From Struthio camelus (lineage: Eukaryota; Chordata; Aves; Struthioniformes; Struthionidae): a DNA stretch of 64,000 bases. The position numbers and the translations under genes were made by a program. The DNA is taken from assembly GCF_040807025.1 (NCBI RefSeq), contig NC_090980.1:248001-312000 (forward strand). Reading direction: 5' to 3'. Below, in pieces: positions 30,720 through 41,149 of the stretch (the first letter of the stretch is position 1; every line of letters starts with the position of its first letter). A model generated the notes under the pieces. It was given only the letters and a program-made list of their open reading frames with translations, had not been told where the DNA came from and ran no database searches.

Positions 30720-31130
30720 GGCACCCGCGGGCAGCGCCGAGCACGTCCCCGGGTGCCACCGTGCAGCGCCGGGCACATCCCCGTGCAGCGCCGAGCACCG
30801 CGGGCAGCACCGGGCACATCCCCGGGTACCACCGTGCAGCGCCGGGCACATCCCCGTGCAGCGCCGAGCACCGCGGGCAGCACCGGGCACATCCCCGGGT
30901 GCCACCGTGCAGCGCCGGGCACATCCCCGTGCAGCGCCGAGCACCGCGGGCAGCACCGGGCACATCCCCGGGTGCCACCGTGCAGCGCCGGGCACATCCC
31001 CGTGCAGCGCCGAGCACCGCGGGCAGCACCGGGCACATCCCCGGGTGCCACCGTGCAGCGCCGGGCACATCCCCGTGCAGCGCCGAGCACCGCGGGCACA
31101 TCCCCGGGCAGTGCTAGACGCGTCCCCAGG
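30720..31130. repeat. 73-bp tandem repeat
   Basis: About five 73-bp units containing CACATCCCCGTGCAGCGCCG, AGCACCGCGGGCAGCACCGG and GTGCCACCGTGCAGCGCCGG, nearly identical to each other. The diverged downstream edge continues to about 31260. Confidence 0.93.
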
Positions 31131-31259
31131 TACGGCTGTGCAGCGCCGAGCACCCCTGGGCGCGTCCCCGGCTATGTCCCCGGACACCGCCGTGCAGTGC
31201 CAAACACATCGCATCCCCAGGTATCGCCATGCAGCGCCGAGCACCCCCAGGCACAGCAC

Positions 31260-31875
31260 CGTGCGACACTGTGCACACACCCCCAGACACAACAGGCGAG
31301 GGCTCTGCAACGGGGTGCACACGTGTGCGCTGCTGCATCCGTGCAGGGGTGCGTGCACCCACCGCCTCCCCCCCCCCCCCCGCACACGCACATGTACACG
31401 CACACAGAGGTGTGAAGGCCACTGCTCCCTGCTCGCACTAGCGATGAAATAGCGACGCAGGCTCCATCGAGGGCTGAACCTGCCGGGGCATTGCATGCGG
31501 TGTGCACGTGCATGTGAGCACACGCGTGTGCGTGCATGTTGGGGGGGGGGGCATTCGACGTCCTTGTGCTTGCGCACAACAGAGAGCCCCGAATGCAGGC
31601 TGCGTGCCCGGGGTCGTGCACGCACACACGTGCAGTGACACACACACAAGCCCCCGCAGCGCACGCCCCTGCCACCCGCAGGAGCACCCGGGCATATGCA
31701 AAGGCGCCCCCCGCCCCCCCCCAGCAAACGCACCACCCCAGCACGCTGCAAATGCACACGCAGCAGGCGTGCACCGGTGCGCACACCCCCTGCAAACACG
31801 CACACCCGCATGCACACGCACCCGCGCCCGGCCGGCACACGGCAGGCTGTCACAAAGGCGCTGGCCTCTTCCCTG
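31260..31875. repeat. CA/TG-rich block
   Basis: TGCACACGTGTGCG, CACACGCACATGTACACGCA and similar alternating purine-pyrimidine runs, interrupted by C and G homopolymers. No gene. Confidence 0.65.
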
Positions 31876-31879
31876 AAGA

Positions 31880-31935
31880 GGGACCTCGTTAGCGCCGGCG
31901 GATAGTTAAATTAAGGGGCAGCTAAGGGCACTCGA
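31880..31935. promoter_or_regulatory. Short AT-rich island
   Basis: CTCGTTAGCGCCGGCGGATA is followed by GTTAAATTAAGGGGCAGC and CACTCGAGTG. Short, unique and AT-richer than its flanks. A weak candidate regulatory element. Confidence 0.3.
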
Positions 31936-32189
31936 GTGTATTTGCGTGCGTGCACAGAGCGGTGATGGGGCCGGTGGCACGCGTGCCGGGGGGGAGCGTG
32001 CAAGGCCACGGTGTGTTGGGGGGGAGGCAGCTGTGTGCACGCGCCCGGGCACACGTGGTTTGCACGGTGCACGCGGTGCGGTGGGACGCCGCGTTCGGGA
32101 CGTGCCCGGGGATGTGGCACCGGCGTGACCGCACAGGGCCCGGGTGCACGGGGGCAGCGCGCCCCTGGCCGATGCGTGCAGGCGGGATG

Positions 32190-32485
32190 CGGCCGGGGGG
32201 GTCCCCACATTTTGGGGCCGGCAGAGGCGTTTCCCGCACCGCAGCCCCGCTCGGCCGAGGCGGCTCCACATTTTGGGGCCGGCAGAGGCGTTTCCCGCGC
32301 CGCAGCCCCGCTCGGCCGAGGCGGCCCCACATTTTGGGGCCGGCAGAGGCGTTTCCCGCGCCGCAGCCCCGCTTGGCCGAGGCGGCCCCACATTTTGGGG
32401 CCGGCGGAGGCATTTCCCGCGCCGCAGCCCCGCTCGGCCGAGGCATCCCCACATTTTGGGGCTGGCGGAGGCCTTTCCCGCGCCC
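32190..32485. repeat. 61-bp CCACATTTTGGGGCCGGC repeat
   Basis: CACATTTTGG recurs at 32206, 32267, 32328, 32389 and 32450, an exact 61-bp period. Each unit also has GGCGTTTCCCGCGCCGCAGC and CCGCTCGGCCGAGGCGGC. Copies differ by only a few bases, so the array is young. Confidence 0.95.
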
Positions 32486-32639
32486 GCCGGGCCCCAGGGC
32501 TCCCCGCCGGTGGCTCCCGGGAGCCGTCTCGGGGCGCCGGCCCGGGCTCAGCTCCGGCTCCGGCTGCGGCTCGGGTGCGCGGGGCCGCGTGCCGGGGGTC
32601 CGGCCGCCGGCGGGGGGGCCGGGAAGGAGCCGTGTGTGT

Positions 32640-32930
32640 TTTCGTATCTGTCTGGTCTCCTGGAATTATGAAAAATACCACCATCGACAGCGCGCCTCAG
32701 GTTCGATTAAGGCAGATAGGACATGACAGGCCCCGATCAATAGCAGGCCCGTCCTATAAAGTGTCAAGTAATGAATCAATTTCGACTAAATTTTCCATTT
32801 TTCAGGGGCCGTTCGCAGAGAGAAGAATATCCTCTTTTGTAAAGATATTATTATCGATTGCGGCGGCAATTTGACATCAGGGGTAGTTAATTCCACTCAG
32901 AATAAAATTGAAAACACTTGAGAACGAAGA
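32640..32930. promoter_or_regulatory. Strongest candidate conserved noncoding element
   Basis: About 280 bp of unique AT-rich DNA with GAATTATGAAAAATACCACC, GGTTCGATTAAGGCAGATAG, CCCCGATCAATAGCAGGCCC, CTATAAAGTGTCAAGTAATG, AATCAATTTCGACTAAATTT, GATATTATTATCGATTGCGG and GGTAGTTAATTCCACTCAG. Four ATCAAT/ATCGAT cores and a TATAAAG box are present. There is no long ORF. It looks like a deeply conserved enhancer, but conservation could not be tested here. Confidence 0.6.
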
Positions 32931-34040
32931 GAGAGAGAGAGAGACAAAGGAAGAGAGGAAAGGGGGAGGGGGAGGAGAGGCAGAAGGGGAAAGGGAGAAA
33001 GAAAGAGGTGGCCGGAGGGATGGAGGGTGGCGGAGGGATGGAGGGGGAGCGAGCAGGGTGGGAGCAGGGCCCGGGCGGGGAGCGCAGGCGGGATGGAGGG
33101 GAGTGCCGGAGCAACGGAGGGATGTAGGGGCGATGGCTAAAGGGGGCGATGGAGGGGTATGGGGCAATGCAGGGATAAAGGGGGATGCAGGGATAAAGGG
33201 GTGATGGAGAAAAGGGTGATGGAGGGATATAGGGGTGACGGAGGGATATAGGGGTGAAGGGACAAAGGGGTGACCGAGGGATATGGGGCAATGCAGGGAT
33301 AAAGGGGGATGGAGGGATAAAGGGGTGATGGGACAAAGGGGTGATGGAGGGGTATGGGGGTGACGGAGGGATATAGGGGTGAAGGGACAAAGGGGTGACG
33401 GAGGGATATGGGGCAATGCAGGGATAAAGGGGGATGGAGGGATAAAGGGGTGATGGAGAAAGCGGTGATGGATAAAGGGACAACGAAGGGCTGTAAGAGC
33501 AATGGATAAAGGGGCGATGGAGGGATACAGGGGCAATAGAGGGATAAGGCAGTGATGGAGGGATATAGAGGTGATAGATAAGGGGGCAATGGAGGGATAA
33601 AGGGTTATGGAGAGATATAGGGGTGATGGGGGATAAAGGGGTGATAAAGGGATACGGGGTGATGGAGGGATAAACAGGCGGTGGATGGATAAAGGGGCGA
33701 CAGGGGCTAAAGGGGCGCACAGGAAGGGGAGGGATGATGGGGGAAGGATGCTGGGGTGCGCGAGGCAGGACGGAGGGATGGGGATGGAAGGACAAGGATA
33801 AATGGGGATGGAGGGAGAGGGGGACGGGCAGGGAGGGATGGATGGAGAGAGCGGGGCGGGAGGAGCGGTGCCGCCGAGGGACGGAGGGGAGCGCGGGAAG
33901 GACCGGCGAGATGGCAACGGACAGGGATAGCGGGGCTGCGGGCAGGGGGAGCGGCAGGGATGGAGGGACGGACAGACGTGCGGGGGCGGACGGAGACTCC
34001 CGTCGGCTCCCCGGGCCTCGGCCTCGGGCGGCCCCAGGAT
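32931..34040. repeat. GA-rich run and GGAGGGATAAAGGGGTGATG repeat
   Basis: A (GA)n at about 32928-32945 is followed by GGA-rich DNA. From 33120 to 33720 there are units of about 20 bp (GGAGGGATAAAGGGGTGATG, GGAGGGATATAGGGGTGACG), then GGATGG-rich sequence. Not coding. Confidence 0.88.
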
Positions 34041-34044
34041 GCCA

Positions 34045-34430
34045 GGGCCCAGGGTGGCCGCGGCCGTTAGCGGCGCGGAGCGATGCCACGTGAAGTTCGC
34101 ACATCCATCACCGGAGCGCCTAACCCGTCCGCCGGCACGGCCGCGGGGACGGACGGACGGACAGGGCAGGGGGCTGCGCCGGTGCCGGCTCCAGCCCTCC
34201 GCTGCCAAGACGGGAGGGCGGTGGCTGCAAGCTGGGACAAGGGAACTCGGACGCCTGGGCCCCCTCGGGGGGATGGAGGCTCGCGGGTCAGGGCAGAGGA
34301 TGCCGGCAGCCCGGACGCCTGGGTCCTCGCCGGAGCAGCGCGCAGCGGCGGCTGCTATCAGCGGTGATTTAGCTGTCACCCGGCGAGCGGGGAAGCATCA
34401 ACTCCGCAATTGCTCTGTCCAACCGGCCCC
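34045..34430. promoter_or_regulatory. Mixed unique segment with a weak regulatory candidate
   Basis: Unique DNA. It includes GATGCCACGTGAAGTTCGCA (34082-34101, with a CACGTG E-box) and GGCTGCTATCAGCGGTGATT with TAGCTGTCACCCGGCGAGCG (34349-34388), then CAACTCCGCAATTGCTCTGT. Two single copies of the CGGACGCCTGGG motif lie at 34248 and 34312. Confidence 0.35.
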
Positions 34431-34589
34431 GGGATCAAGCCACCCCCCCCACCCCCCCCACCGCAGCCCTGCTGCTCCCCCCGGCTCAGTGCAGCCGGGC
34501 GGCTGGGGGCACCGCAGTGCCGGCCCCACGGCAACCCCCGACCTGCCCCCCCCCCCGGGACGGGAAGACAAGGGGTGCCACCGGGCTCT

Positions 34590-34925
34590 GTGTGCATGTG
34601 TCTGCGTGTGCATGCATGTGCGTGCATCGGTGCACGTGTGTGTGCACGCGTTTGTGTGTGTGTTTCCTTGCAAAGGCTTTTTTTTTGCAAGTGTGCACGC
34701 TGGCATGAGCACGGGTGTGCACGCAGTTGTGCTTGCGTGTGTCCTTTTGCGCCACGTGTTCGTGCGTGATCCTGGCTGTCTCTGTGCATGTGTGCATGCG
34801 TGCATGTGTGCCCGTGCCTGTCTGGGGGGTGGTGCACGCATGTTTGTGCGTGTGCATGCATGCTTGTGCACGCATGTGGCTGCTTCTTTACCTGGCTGTC
34901 CCGTTGCATGTGCCGAGCGTGTTTG
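34590..34925. repeat. TG-rich GTGTGCATGCATGTG block
   Basis: Alternating purine-pyrimidine runs (TGTGCATGTGTCTGCGTGTG, GTGCATGCGTGCATGTGTGC) with a T8 interruption. No gene. Confidence 0.8.
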
Positions 34926-35019
34926 CCCGTCGTCCTCTGCAGCCGGCGTGCCGCTGCACCGCAGCCGCCCGCGTGAGCGCAGGCTGCGGTGAGACGGGTA
35001 CGCACCTACCTGCCGCAGC

Positions 35020-35245
35020 CCGGACGCCTGGGCTCTTTCCCCAGCTCCGGAGGGGAGTGAGGTCTTAGAGCAGGGGAGCCCGCCCGGACGCCGGGGTCCT
35101 CTCCTCATGCCTGTAACGTGGTGCTCAAGAGCCGCTCCGGGCGCCAAGCCCAGGACGCCTGGGCCCCTGTCCCAGGGACTTTGCTTTCTGCCCTGCTCTC
35201 CTTGGCCTGGGGCACCCGGACGCCTGGGTCCCGGGCCGGCCCCGG
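35020..35245. repeat. Cluster of dispersed CGGACGCCTGGG motifs
   Basis: Three copies near 35021, 35152 and 35217 plus a degenerate copy at about 35085 (CGGACGCCGGGGTCC), with unrelated sequence between them. This shows dispersal rather than tandem growth. Confidence 0.6.
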
Positions 35246-35314
35246 GGGCGCGCGCAGGGCAGGGCTGGGTGGGCTCCGCGGGCGGGCGGGAGGAAGGGGT
35301 GTTTCCGCCCTCGC

Positions 35315-35490
35315 CTATTTGTATATTCCGAGCTCATGAGCTACATTATTCGGGAGAAAATGAATCTTTCATGACTGATTTGTCGACGCCTCTCCTGGCC
35401 CCGTTGTTGTTTAATGTTTCAATTTGGAGGAAGCAAACATTCAATCAGGCGGATTAACTGTTTAATGCGTGTCATCAGTCAAGCTGTCTG
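35315..35490. promoter_or_regulatory. Candidate conserved noncoding element
   Basis: Unique AT-rich DNA: GCCTATTTGTATATTCCGAG, CTCATGAGCTACATTATTCG, GAGAAAATGAATCTTTCATG, GTTGTTGTTTAATGTTTCAA, AAACATTCAATCAGGCGGAT and TAACTGTTTAATGCGTGTCA. AGCTCATGAGCT is a perfect 12-bp palindrome at about 35331-35342. Sharp edges against GC-rich DNA suggest function. Confidence 0.58.
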
Positions 35491-35659
35491 CTACAGGGCA
35501 GCGCCGGCGCCGCCGGAGCAGGCCGGGCTCCGCGCGCTTGGCCCAGCCCGCCCGGCCCCGCGCGCCCCGGCAGCCCCGCGCGCCGGACCGCCGCTCGGCC
35601 TGGCCCTGCTCCCGGCTGCCCGGGCAGCGGGGCCGCGGGCAGGAGCCGGGCACGGGACC

Positions 35660-36440
35660 GAACGGGACATGGGGCACGGGACATGGGGATGGAGCACAGG
35701 GCGAGGGGCATGGGGATGGGGCACGGGACATGGGGCATGGGGATGGGGCATGGGGATGGGGCACGGGGCGAGGGGCATGGGGATGGGGCATGGGGATGGA
35801 GCTCAGGGCGTGGGGATGGAGTACAGGGGCATGAGGATGGGGCATGGGGATGGGGCACGGGACATGGGTATGGGGTGAGGGGATGGGGCACGGGGCGAGG
35901 GGCATGGGGATGGGGCATGGGGATGGGACACGGGGCGAGGGGCATGGGGATGGGGCATGGGGATGGAGCTCAGGGCGTGGGGATGGAGTACGGGGCATGA
36001 GGATGGGGCATGGGGATGGGGCACGGGACATGGGTATGGGGTGAGGGGATGGGGCACGGGGCGAGGGGCATGGGGATGGGGCACAGGACATGGGGCATGG
36101 GGATGGGGCATGGGGATGGGGCACGGGACATGGGGCATGGGGATGGGGCATGGGGATGGAGCTCAGGGCGTGGGGATGGAGTACAGGGGCATGAGGATGG
36201 GGCATGGGGACAGGGCATGGGACATGGGGACGGGGCATGGGACATGGGGATGGGACATGGGGCATGGGGCTTGGGGACAGGGCAGAGGGCATGAGAATGG
36301 GGCATGGAACATGGGGCACAGGGACAGGGCAGAGGGCATGGGGCATGGGGACAGGGCATAGGATGTGGGGATGGGGCATGGGGACAGGGCACAGGACATG
36401 GGGACAGGACATGGGAATGGGGCATGGGGAAGGGGCACTG
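35660..36440. repeat. GGGGCATGGGGATGGGGCAC minisatellite
   Basis: Units of 12 and 24 bp (GGGCATGGGGAT, GGGGCACGGGAC, GAGCTCAGGGCGTGG) with repeated larger blocks of about 140-150 bp (GAGCTCAGGGCG near 35799, 35968 and 36157). Not coding. Confidence 0.92.
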
Positions 36441-36499
36441 TGACCCACAGCCACACGGGGTGACACCACAGCGGCACAGGGAGATGCCGTGGGGTGTGT

Positions 36500-36870
36500 G
36501 TGGGGGGGTGACAGTTAATCTTAACATCCTGCCCCTCTCCCTTGGCCCAGCCCGGCCCGCAGAGGGGACCCAGGCGTCCGGCGCTGCGTTCGGATTGGGG
36601 GGGTGCATGGGGGCCGCTGTGTGCTGTCAGATCGGCGCTCAAAGGGTTAAAGCTGGAGGATGCCGTGTCCCCCCCCCCAACTGGTTATTGCTATTTCCTC
36701 CCCCCATAGCCCCCCCCTTTTCCTCCAGCAGCGCCCCACAACCCGGAGGGCAGAGGTGGGAACCCGGATGCCTGGGCCCCCCCCCGCTGTCGGTGCGTGT
36801 CAGGCCGGGGGGGGATACACCCCGCTCCCTCGTTAATTGCTCCACAGTGATTAACGGCGGAGCCGGGGGG
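36500..36870. promoter_or_regulatory. Unique segment with two small AT-rich patches
   Basis: GACAGTTAATCTTAACATCC (36511-36530) and CTCGTTAATTGCTCCACAGT with GATTAACGG (36829-36857) are the only AT-rich parts. An inverted copy of the GGACCCAGGCGTCCG motif lies at about 36567. Weak candidate elements. Confidence 0.3.
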
Positions 36871-37014
36871 GGGGGGGCACAGGAGCGCTGGGGACTGGGA
36901 GGGGGGTCCAGCCACCCCAGTACCGCTGGGCTGGGGGGGATCAAGTGTCCTGGTAGCCGGGGGGGGAACGGGGGACCCGTTAGTCCCGGTTCGGGGGGGG
37001 TTAAGGTGCACCCT

Positions 37015-37565
37015 GGCTGGTGCAGGGTGTCCCGAACCGGTGCAGGGGAGACCCAGCCCAGTGCAAAGGGTCCCGACCTGCTGCAAGGGGGGTCCCGACC
37101 CGGTGCAGGCGGTCCCGACCCGGTGCAAGGGGGGGGTCCCGACCCGGGGCAAGGGGGGGGTCCCGACCCAGTGCAAGGGGGGGTCCCGACCCGGTGCAAG
37201 GGGGGTCCCGACCCGGTGCAAGGGGGGGGTCCCAGCCCGGTGCAAGGGGGGGGGTCCCGACCCGGTGCAAGGGGGGTCCCAGCCCGGTGCAAGGGGGGGT
37301 CCCGACCCGGTGCAAGGGGGGGGGTCCCGACCCGGTGCAAGGGGGGTCCCGACCCGGTGCAAGGGGGGGTCCCAGCCCGGTGCAAGGGGGGGGATCCCGA
37401 CCCGGTGCAAGGGGGGGGTCCCGACCCGGTGCAAGGGGGGGGTCCCGACCCGGTGCAAGGGGAGGGTCCCAGCCCGGTGCAGGGGGGGGGTCCCAGCCCG
37501 GTGCAAGGGGAGGTCCCGACCCGGTGCAGGGTGGGGGGTCCGAGCCCGGTGCAAGGCAGTTTCCA
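37015..37565. repeat. GTCCCGACCCGGTGCAAGGG minisatellite
   Basis: About 21 units of 23-27 bp; the length varies in the G run after GTCCCGACCCGGTGCAAGG. Not coding. Confidence 0.94.
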
Positions 37566-37734
37566 GCCGGATGCAGGGGAGACCCGGCCGGGTACCAGCG
37601 GGTGCAGGGCGAGGGGGTCCCGGCCGCGGCCATCCCCGGCGCGGCGCGGCGTGGCGTGGCGTGGCGTGGCGCGGCGCGGGGGGCGCTCGGCGCGGCGCGG
37701 CGCAGCGGGCCCGGGCAGCGGAGCGCAGCGGCCC

Positions 37735-37815
37735 GGCGAGCTGATCAATATTCGATTTAGGTGCTAATTCGCCGCCTCTCCGCAGCTGTCAGCGGGTGAT
37801 GTATGGGCGGGCGGC
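37735..37815. promoter_or_regulatory. Candidate conserved noncoding element
   Basis: GAGCTGATCAATATTCGATT, TAGGTGCTAATTCGCCGCC, GCAGCTGTCAGCGGGTGATG and TATGGGCGGGC form a unique patch beside GC-rich repeats. ATCAATATTCGAT combines two near-palindromic CUX/ONECUT-like cores. Confidence 0.5.
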
Positions 37816-37989
37816 GGGGGTCGCCGCGAACCGGCGCCGGCTCCGCCGAACAATGGGCCGGGGGGGGGCAAGGGGCCCCGACCCCCCCCACCCACCGCCG
37901 CGGGTCCCGTCGGGCCGAACCGGTCCGAGCCGGGGGGCACCGGGGCACCGGCAGCAGCCGGGAACCGCCGGGCCTGGCACAGGGTGGCC

Positions 37990-38790
37990 GGCCCGTAACC
38001 GGACCCCCCCCCGGGCTGGGGCACCCCAGAACCAGACCCCCCCACCCATCACCCTGGGCTGGGGGACCCAAAACCAGCCCCTTTTGGGCCGGGGCACCCC
38101 AGAACCAGACCCCCCCACCCATCACCCTGGGCTGGGGGACCCAAAACCAGCCCCTTTTGGGCCGGGGGACCCCAGAACCAGACCCCCCCACCCATCACCC
38201 TGGGCTGGGGAACCCAAAACCAGCCACTTTTGGGCCAAGGAACCCCCAAACCAGCCCCTTTTGATCCGGGGGACCCCAGAACCAGCACCCACTTTGGGCT
38301 GGGGGACCCCAAATCAGCCACTTTTGGGCTGGGGACCCCAGAACCAGCTTCTTTTGGGCCAGGGGACCCTGTAACCAGTCTCCCCCTTGACCCGGGCCAA
38401 GGAACCCCCCAAACCAGCCCCTTCTGGGTTAAGGAACTCCCGAACTAGCCCTTCCTCGGGCCAGGGGACCCTAAAATGAACCCTTTTGGGTTAAGGAACC
38501 CCAAATCATCCCTTTTGGGGTTAAGAAACCCCATAACCAGCCTTTCCTGGGCTAAGGACCCCTCAAAATGAGCCCCTTTTGAGCCAGGGGACCCCAAAAC
38601 CAGCCTCTGAGTCTGGGGACCTCGTAACCAGCCCCTCCAGGGGCAAGGGTGCCCCATAACCAGCACCCCCCCACCATGCACCCCTCCGTGCCCCCCATAA
38701 CCAGCCCCACAGGAGCAAGGGCGCCCCATAACCAGCCCTCCCCGGGCTGGGGCCCCCCACAACCAACCTCCCCCATGCTGGGCACCTCCG
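37990..38790. repeat. GGGGGACCCAAAACCAGCCC repeat
   Basis: About 22 diverged units of 33-60 bp marked by GGGACCCCAGAACCAG and CCCTTTTGGGCCGGGG. Several are identical for 60 bp (38030-38190). Not coding. Confidence 0.9.
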
Positions 38791-38929
38791 GGAGCCGGGG
38801 GGGGGGTCCCCTGTCGCAGCCCCCCAGGCCGAGTCCCCCTAGTCTCTTCCTCCCCTGGGTTTGCCCCCCCCGGGACTCCCCCCCGCCCGTGTTTGGGCCC
38901 CCCCCCCGCGCCGGCGGGGGCTGCTCCCA

Positions 38930-39140
38930 CTCGTGGCGAAGATGGATCGCGGCGGCGGCGCCGCTCCCCGCCGGCCGCACTTTAATTAACACTTTAGTTA
39001 ATTAGTTCGGGCCCATTTACGAGTAAAATGTTTTTATTAGGGAATTTGCATGGCGGCGCGGGGTGATGGATGGCGCGTCCCCGCGGAGCCACCCCGGTGC
39101 GCGCCGCGCCGTAAACAGGAATCAATCAGGGGGGGCCGCG
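38930..39140. promoter_or_regulatory. Candidate conserved noncoding element rich in TTAATTA
   Basis: CGCACTTTAATTAACACTTT, AGTTAATTAGTTCGGGCCCA, TTTACGAGTAAAATGTTTTT, ATTAGGGAATTTGCATGGCG and GTAAACAGGAATCAATCAGG. It has two TTAATTA cores, an octamer-like ATTTGCAT, a forkhead-like GTAAACA and a PBX/CUX-like AATCAATCA in 200 bp. Confidence 0.58.
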
Positions 39141-39224
39141 GGGGGGCTGGGGACACCCTCGGGGAGGGCGGGGGGGGACACCGCGGCCCGGGGGGCGCCT
39201 GGCTCGGGGCCGGGGCAGGGGGGG

Positions 39225-39890
39225 CCTTGGAGTGCTCCTGGGGGTCCTGGGATGCTGGGGGGGGCTTTAGGGTGCTCCTGGGGGGCTTTGGGATGCTCTT
39301 TGGGGAGCCTTGAGGTGATTCTGGGGGGGCTTCGGGGTGCTTCTGGCTCAGAGCTGGGTATGGGGGTGTGCTTGGGGTGCTCCTGAGGGTCCCTGGGGTG
39401 CTCCTGGGGGGCTTTGGGGTAATGCTGGGGGGGCTTTGGGGTGCTTCTGGCTCAGAGCTGGGTATGGGGGGGGTGCTTGGGGTGCTCCTGGGGGTCTTTA
39501 GGGTGCTCCTGGGGGGCTTTGAGGTGCTTCTGGCTCAGAGATAGGTATGGGAGGATGCTTGGGATGCTCCTGAGGGTCCCTGGGGTGCTCCTGGGGGGCT
39601 TTGAGGTGCTTCTGGCTCAGAGATAGGTATGGGGGGATGCTTGGAATGCTCCTGGGGGTCCCTGGGGTGCTCCTGGGGGGCTTTGAGGTGCTCCTGGGGG
39701 GCCTTGAGGTGATGCTGAGGGGGCTTTGGGGTGCTTCTGGCTCAGAGCTGGGTATGGGGGGGCTTGGGGTGCTCCTAGGGGTCCTTAGGGTGCTCTTGGG
39801 GGGCTTTAGAGGTGCATCTGGCTCAGGGTCAGGGCTGGTTATGGGGGGGGGGGCCTTGGGGTGCTCCTGGCTCTGGGTTGAGGTTGGTTT
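39225..39890. repeat. GGGGTGCTCCTGGGGG repeat
   Basis: Units of about 20-45 bp (GGGGTGCTCCTGGGGGGCTT, TGAGGTGCTTCTGGCTCAGA, GCTGGGTATGGGGG) in larger blocks of roughly 120 bp. Not coding. Confidence 0.88.
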
Positions 39891-40139
39891 CGGGCGGGCG
39901 GGCTGGGGCTGCCCCGTTGCCCCGTGTCCCTACTGACGGCCGCGGGTGGCCCCGAGCTCGGAGCCGGGCCCTGCTCGGGACAGAGCTGCCCTCGTGTGGG
40001 AGCGGGGCGCACTGCAGCGGGGCGGCCGGACGCCTGGGCCCACGCGGGCGGTGGGGCCTGTGGGGCGAAGCAGGCCCCCCCCCCCCCCCCGGACGCCTAG
40101 GTTCTCCCTCCGACGCCGGGGAGGGGGGCACGCCCCATA

Positions 40140-40925
40140 AGTGAGGTCACTGCAACCCCCCCACCCCCGGTCACAAATACCCCCAAATGTTCCCAAACCC
40201 CGAGCACCCCCACTCTGCCCCCCTGTCTGCCCCAATGCAGCCTGCTCTCTGCCCTATAGCCCCCCATCCCCTTCTGCTCTATAGGCCCCATATCCCTCCT
40301 CTGCCCCCAATGCCCCCCCTGCCCCGTAGCCCCCAGCCTTGTCTCTGTCCCCCATGCCCCACAGCTCCCATCCACTCTGCCCCATGGCCCTCTCTGCCCC
40401 ATTGCCCTGAAATCCTCCCCTGCCCTATGCCCCCCCGCCCCATAGCTTTCAACCCCTCTGCCCCATAGCCCTCCCTGCCCCCCAGCCCTCTCTGCCCCAT
40501 GCTCCCCTAGGCCCATAGCCCCTTCCCCTCATGTCCCCCTCTGCCCCCCATAGCTGTCTCTACCCCATAACCTCCACCCCTCCACCCCCATAACCCTGCT
40601 GCATGCCTGCCCTGCCCCATAGCTCCTAATGCCCCCCATAGCCCGTAATTCCCCCATGCCTCCCCACCCCATAGCTCCCAATGCCCCCCACAGCCCCCCT
40701 GCCTCATGCTTCCCATGCCCCATAGCCCTTAATGCCCCCCACAGCCCCCAATGCCCCCCACGCCTCCCCACCCCATAGCCCCCAATGTGTCTCATAGCCC
40801 CCTGCCTCATGCTTCCCATGCCCCATAGACCCTAATGCCCCCCACAGACCCCCTCCCCGCGCCTCCCCTGCCCCATGGCCCCCAGTGCCCCCCATTGTCC
40901 CCCCCGCCCCATAGCCCGGCGCAGC
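40140..40925. repeat. CCCCATAGCCCCCAATGCCC repeat
   Basis: Degenerate C-rich units of about 12-24 bp (CCCCATAGC, CCCAATGCCCCCCA, TCATGCTTCCCATGCC), including a repeated block (40696-40725 and 40801-40830). Not coding. Confidence 0.88.
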
Positions 40926-40929
40926 CCCG

Positions 40930-41035
40930 GCGCTGCGGGCGGCAGCCGATAAATCTTCATCAGGCGGCGGTGATTAACGGGGGGGCGGCGGGGAGCGGGA
41001 CCTGCCCATTAGCGCTAATGGGAAGATGGAGAGGG
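40930..41035. promoter_or_regulatory. Candidate conserved element with an 18-bp palindrome
   Basis: GCAGCCGATAAATCTTCATC and GGCGGCGGTGATTAACGGGG are followed by CCCATTAGCGCTAATGGG (41005-41022), a perfect palindrome with two inverted ATTA cores. Candidate paired homeodomain site. Confidence 0.55.
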
Positions 41036-41149
41036 GCTGTCGCCGCCGCCCCCGCGCCCCCCCCGCCGCCCCCGCGCCCCCCTCCCCGCCGCCGCCGCCG
41101 CCGCCACTCAGGGGCCGTTTCCGCCCGCTGCCGCCGGGGGGGAGGATGG

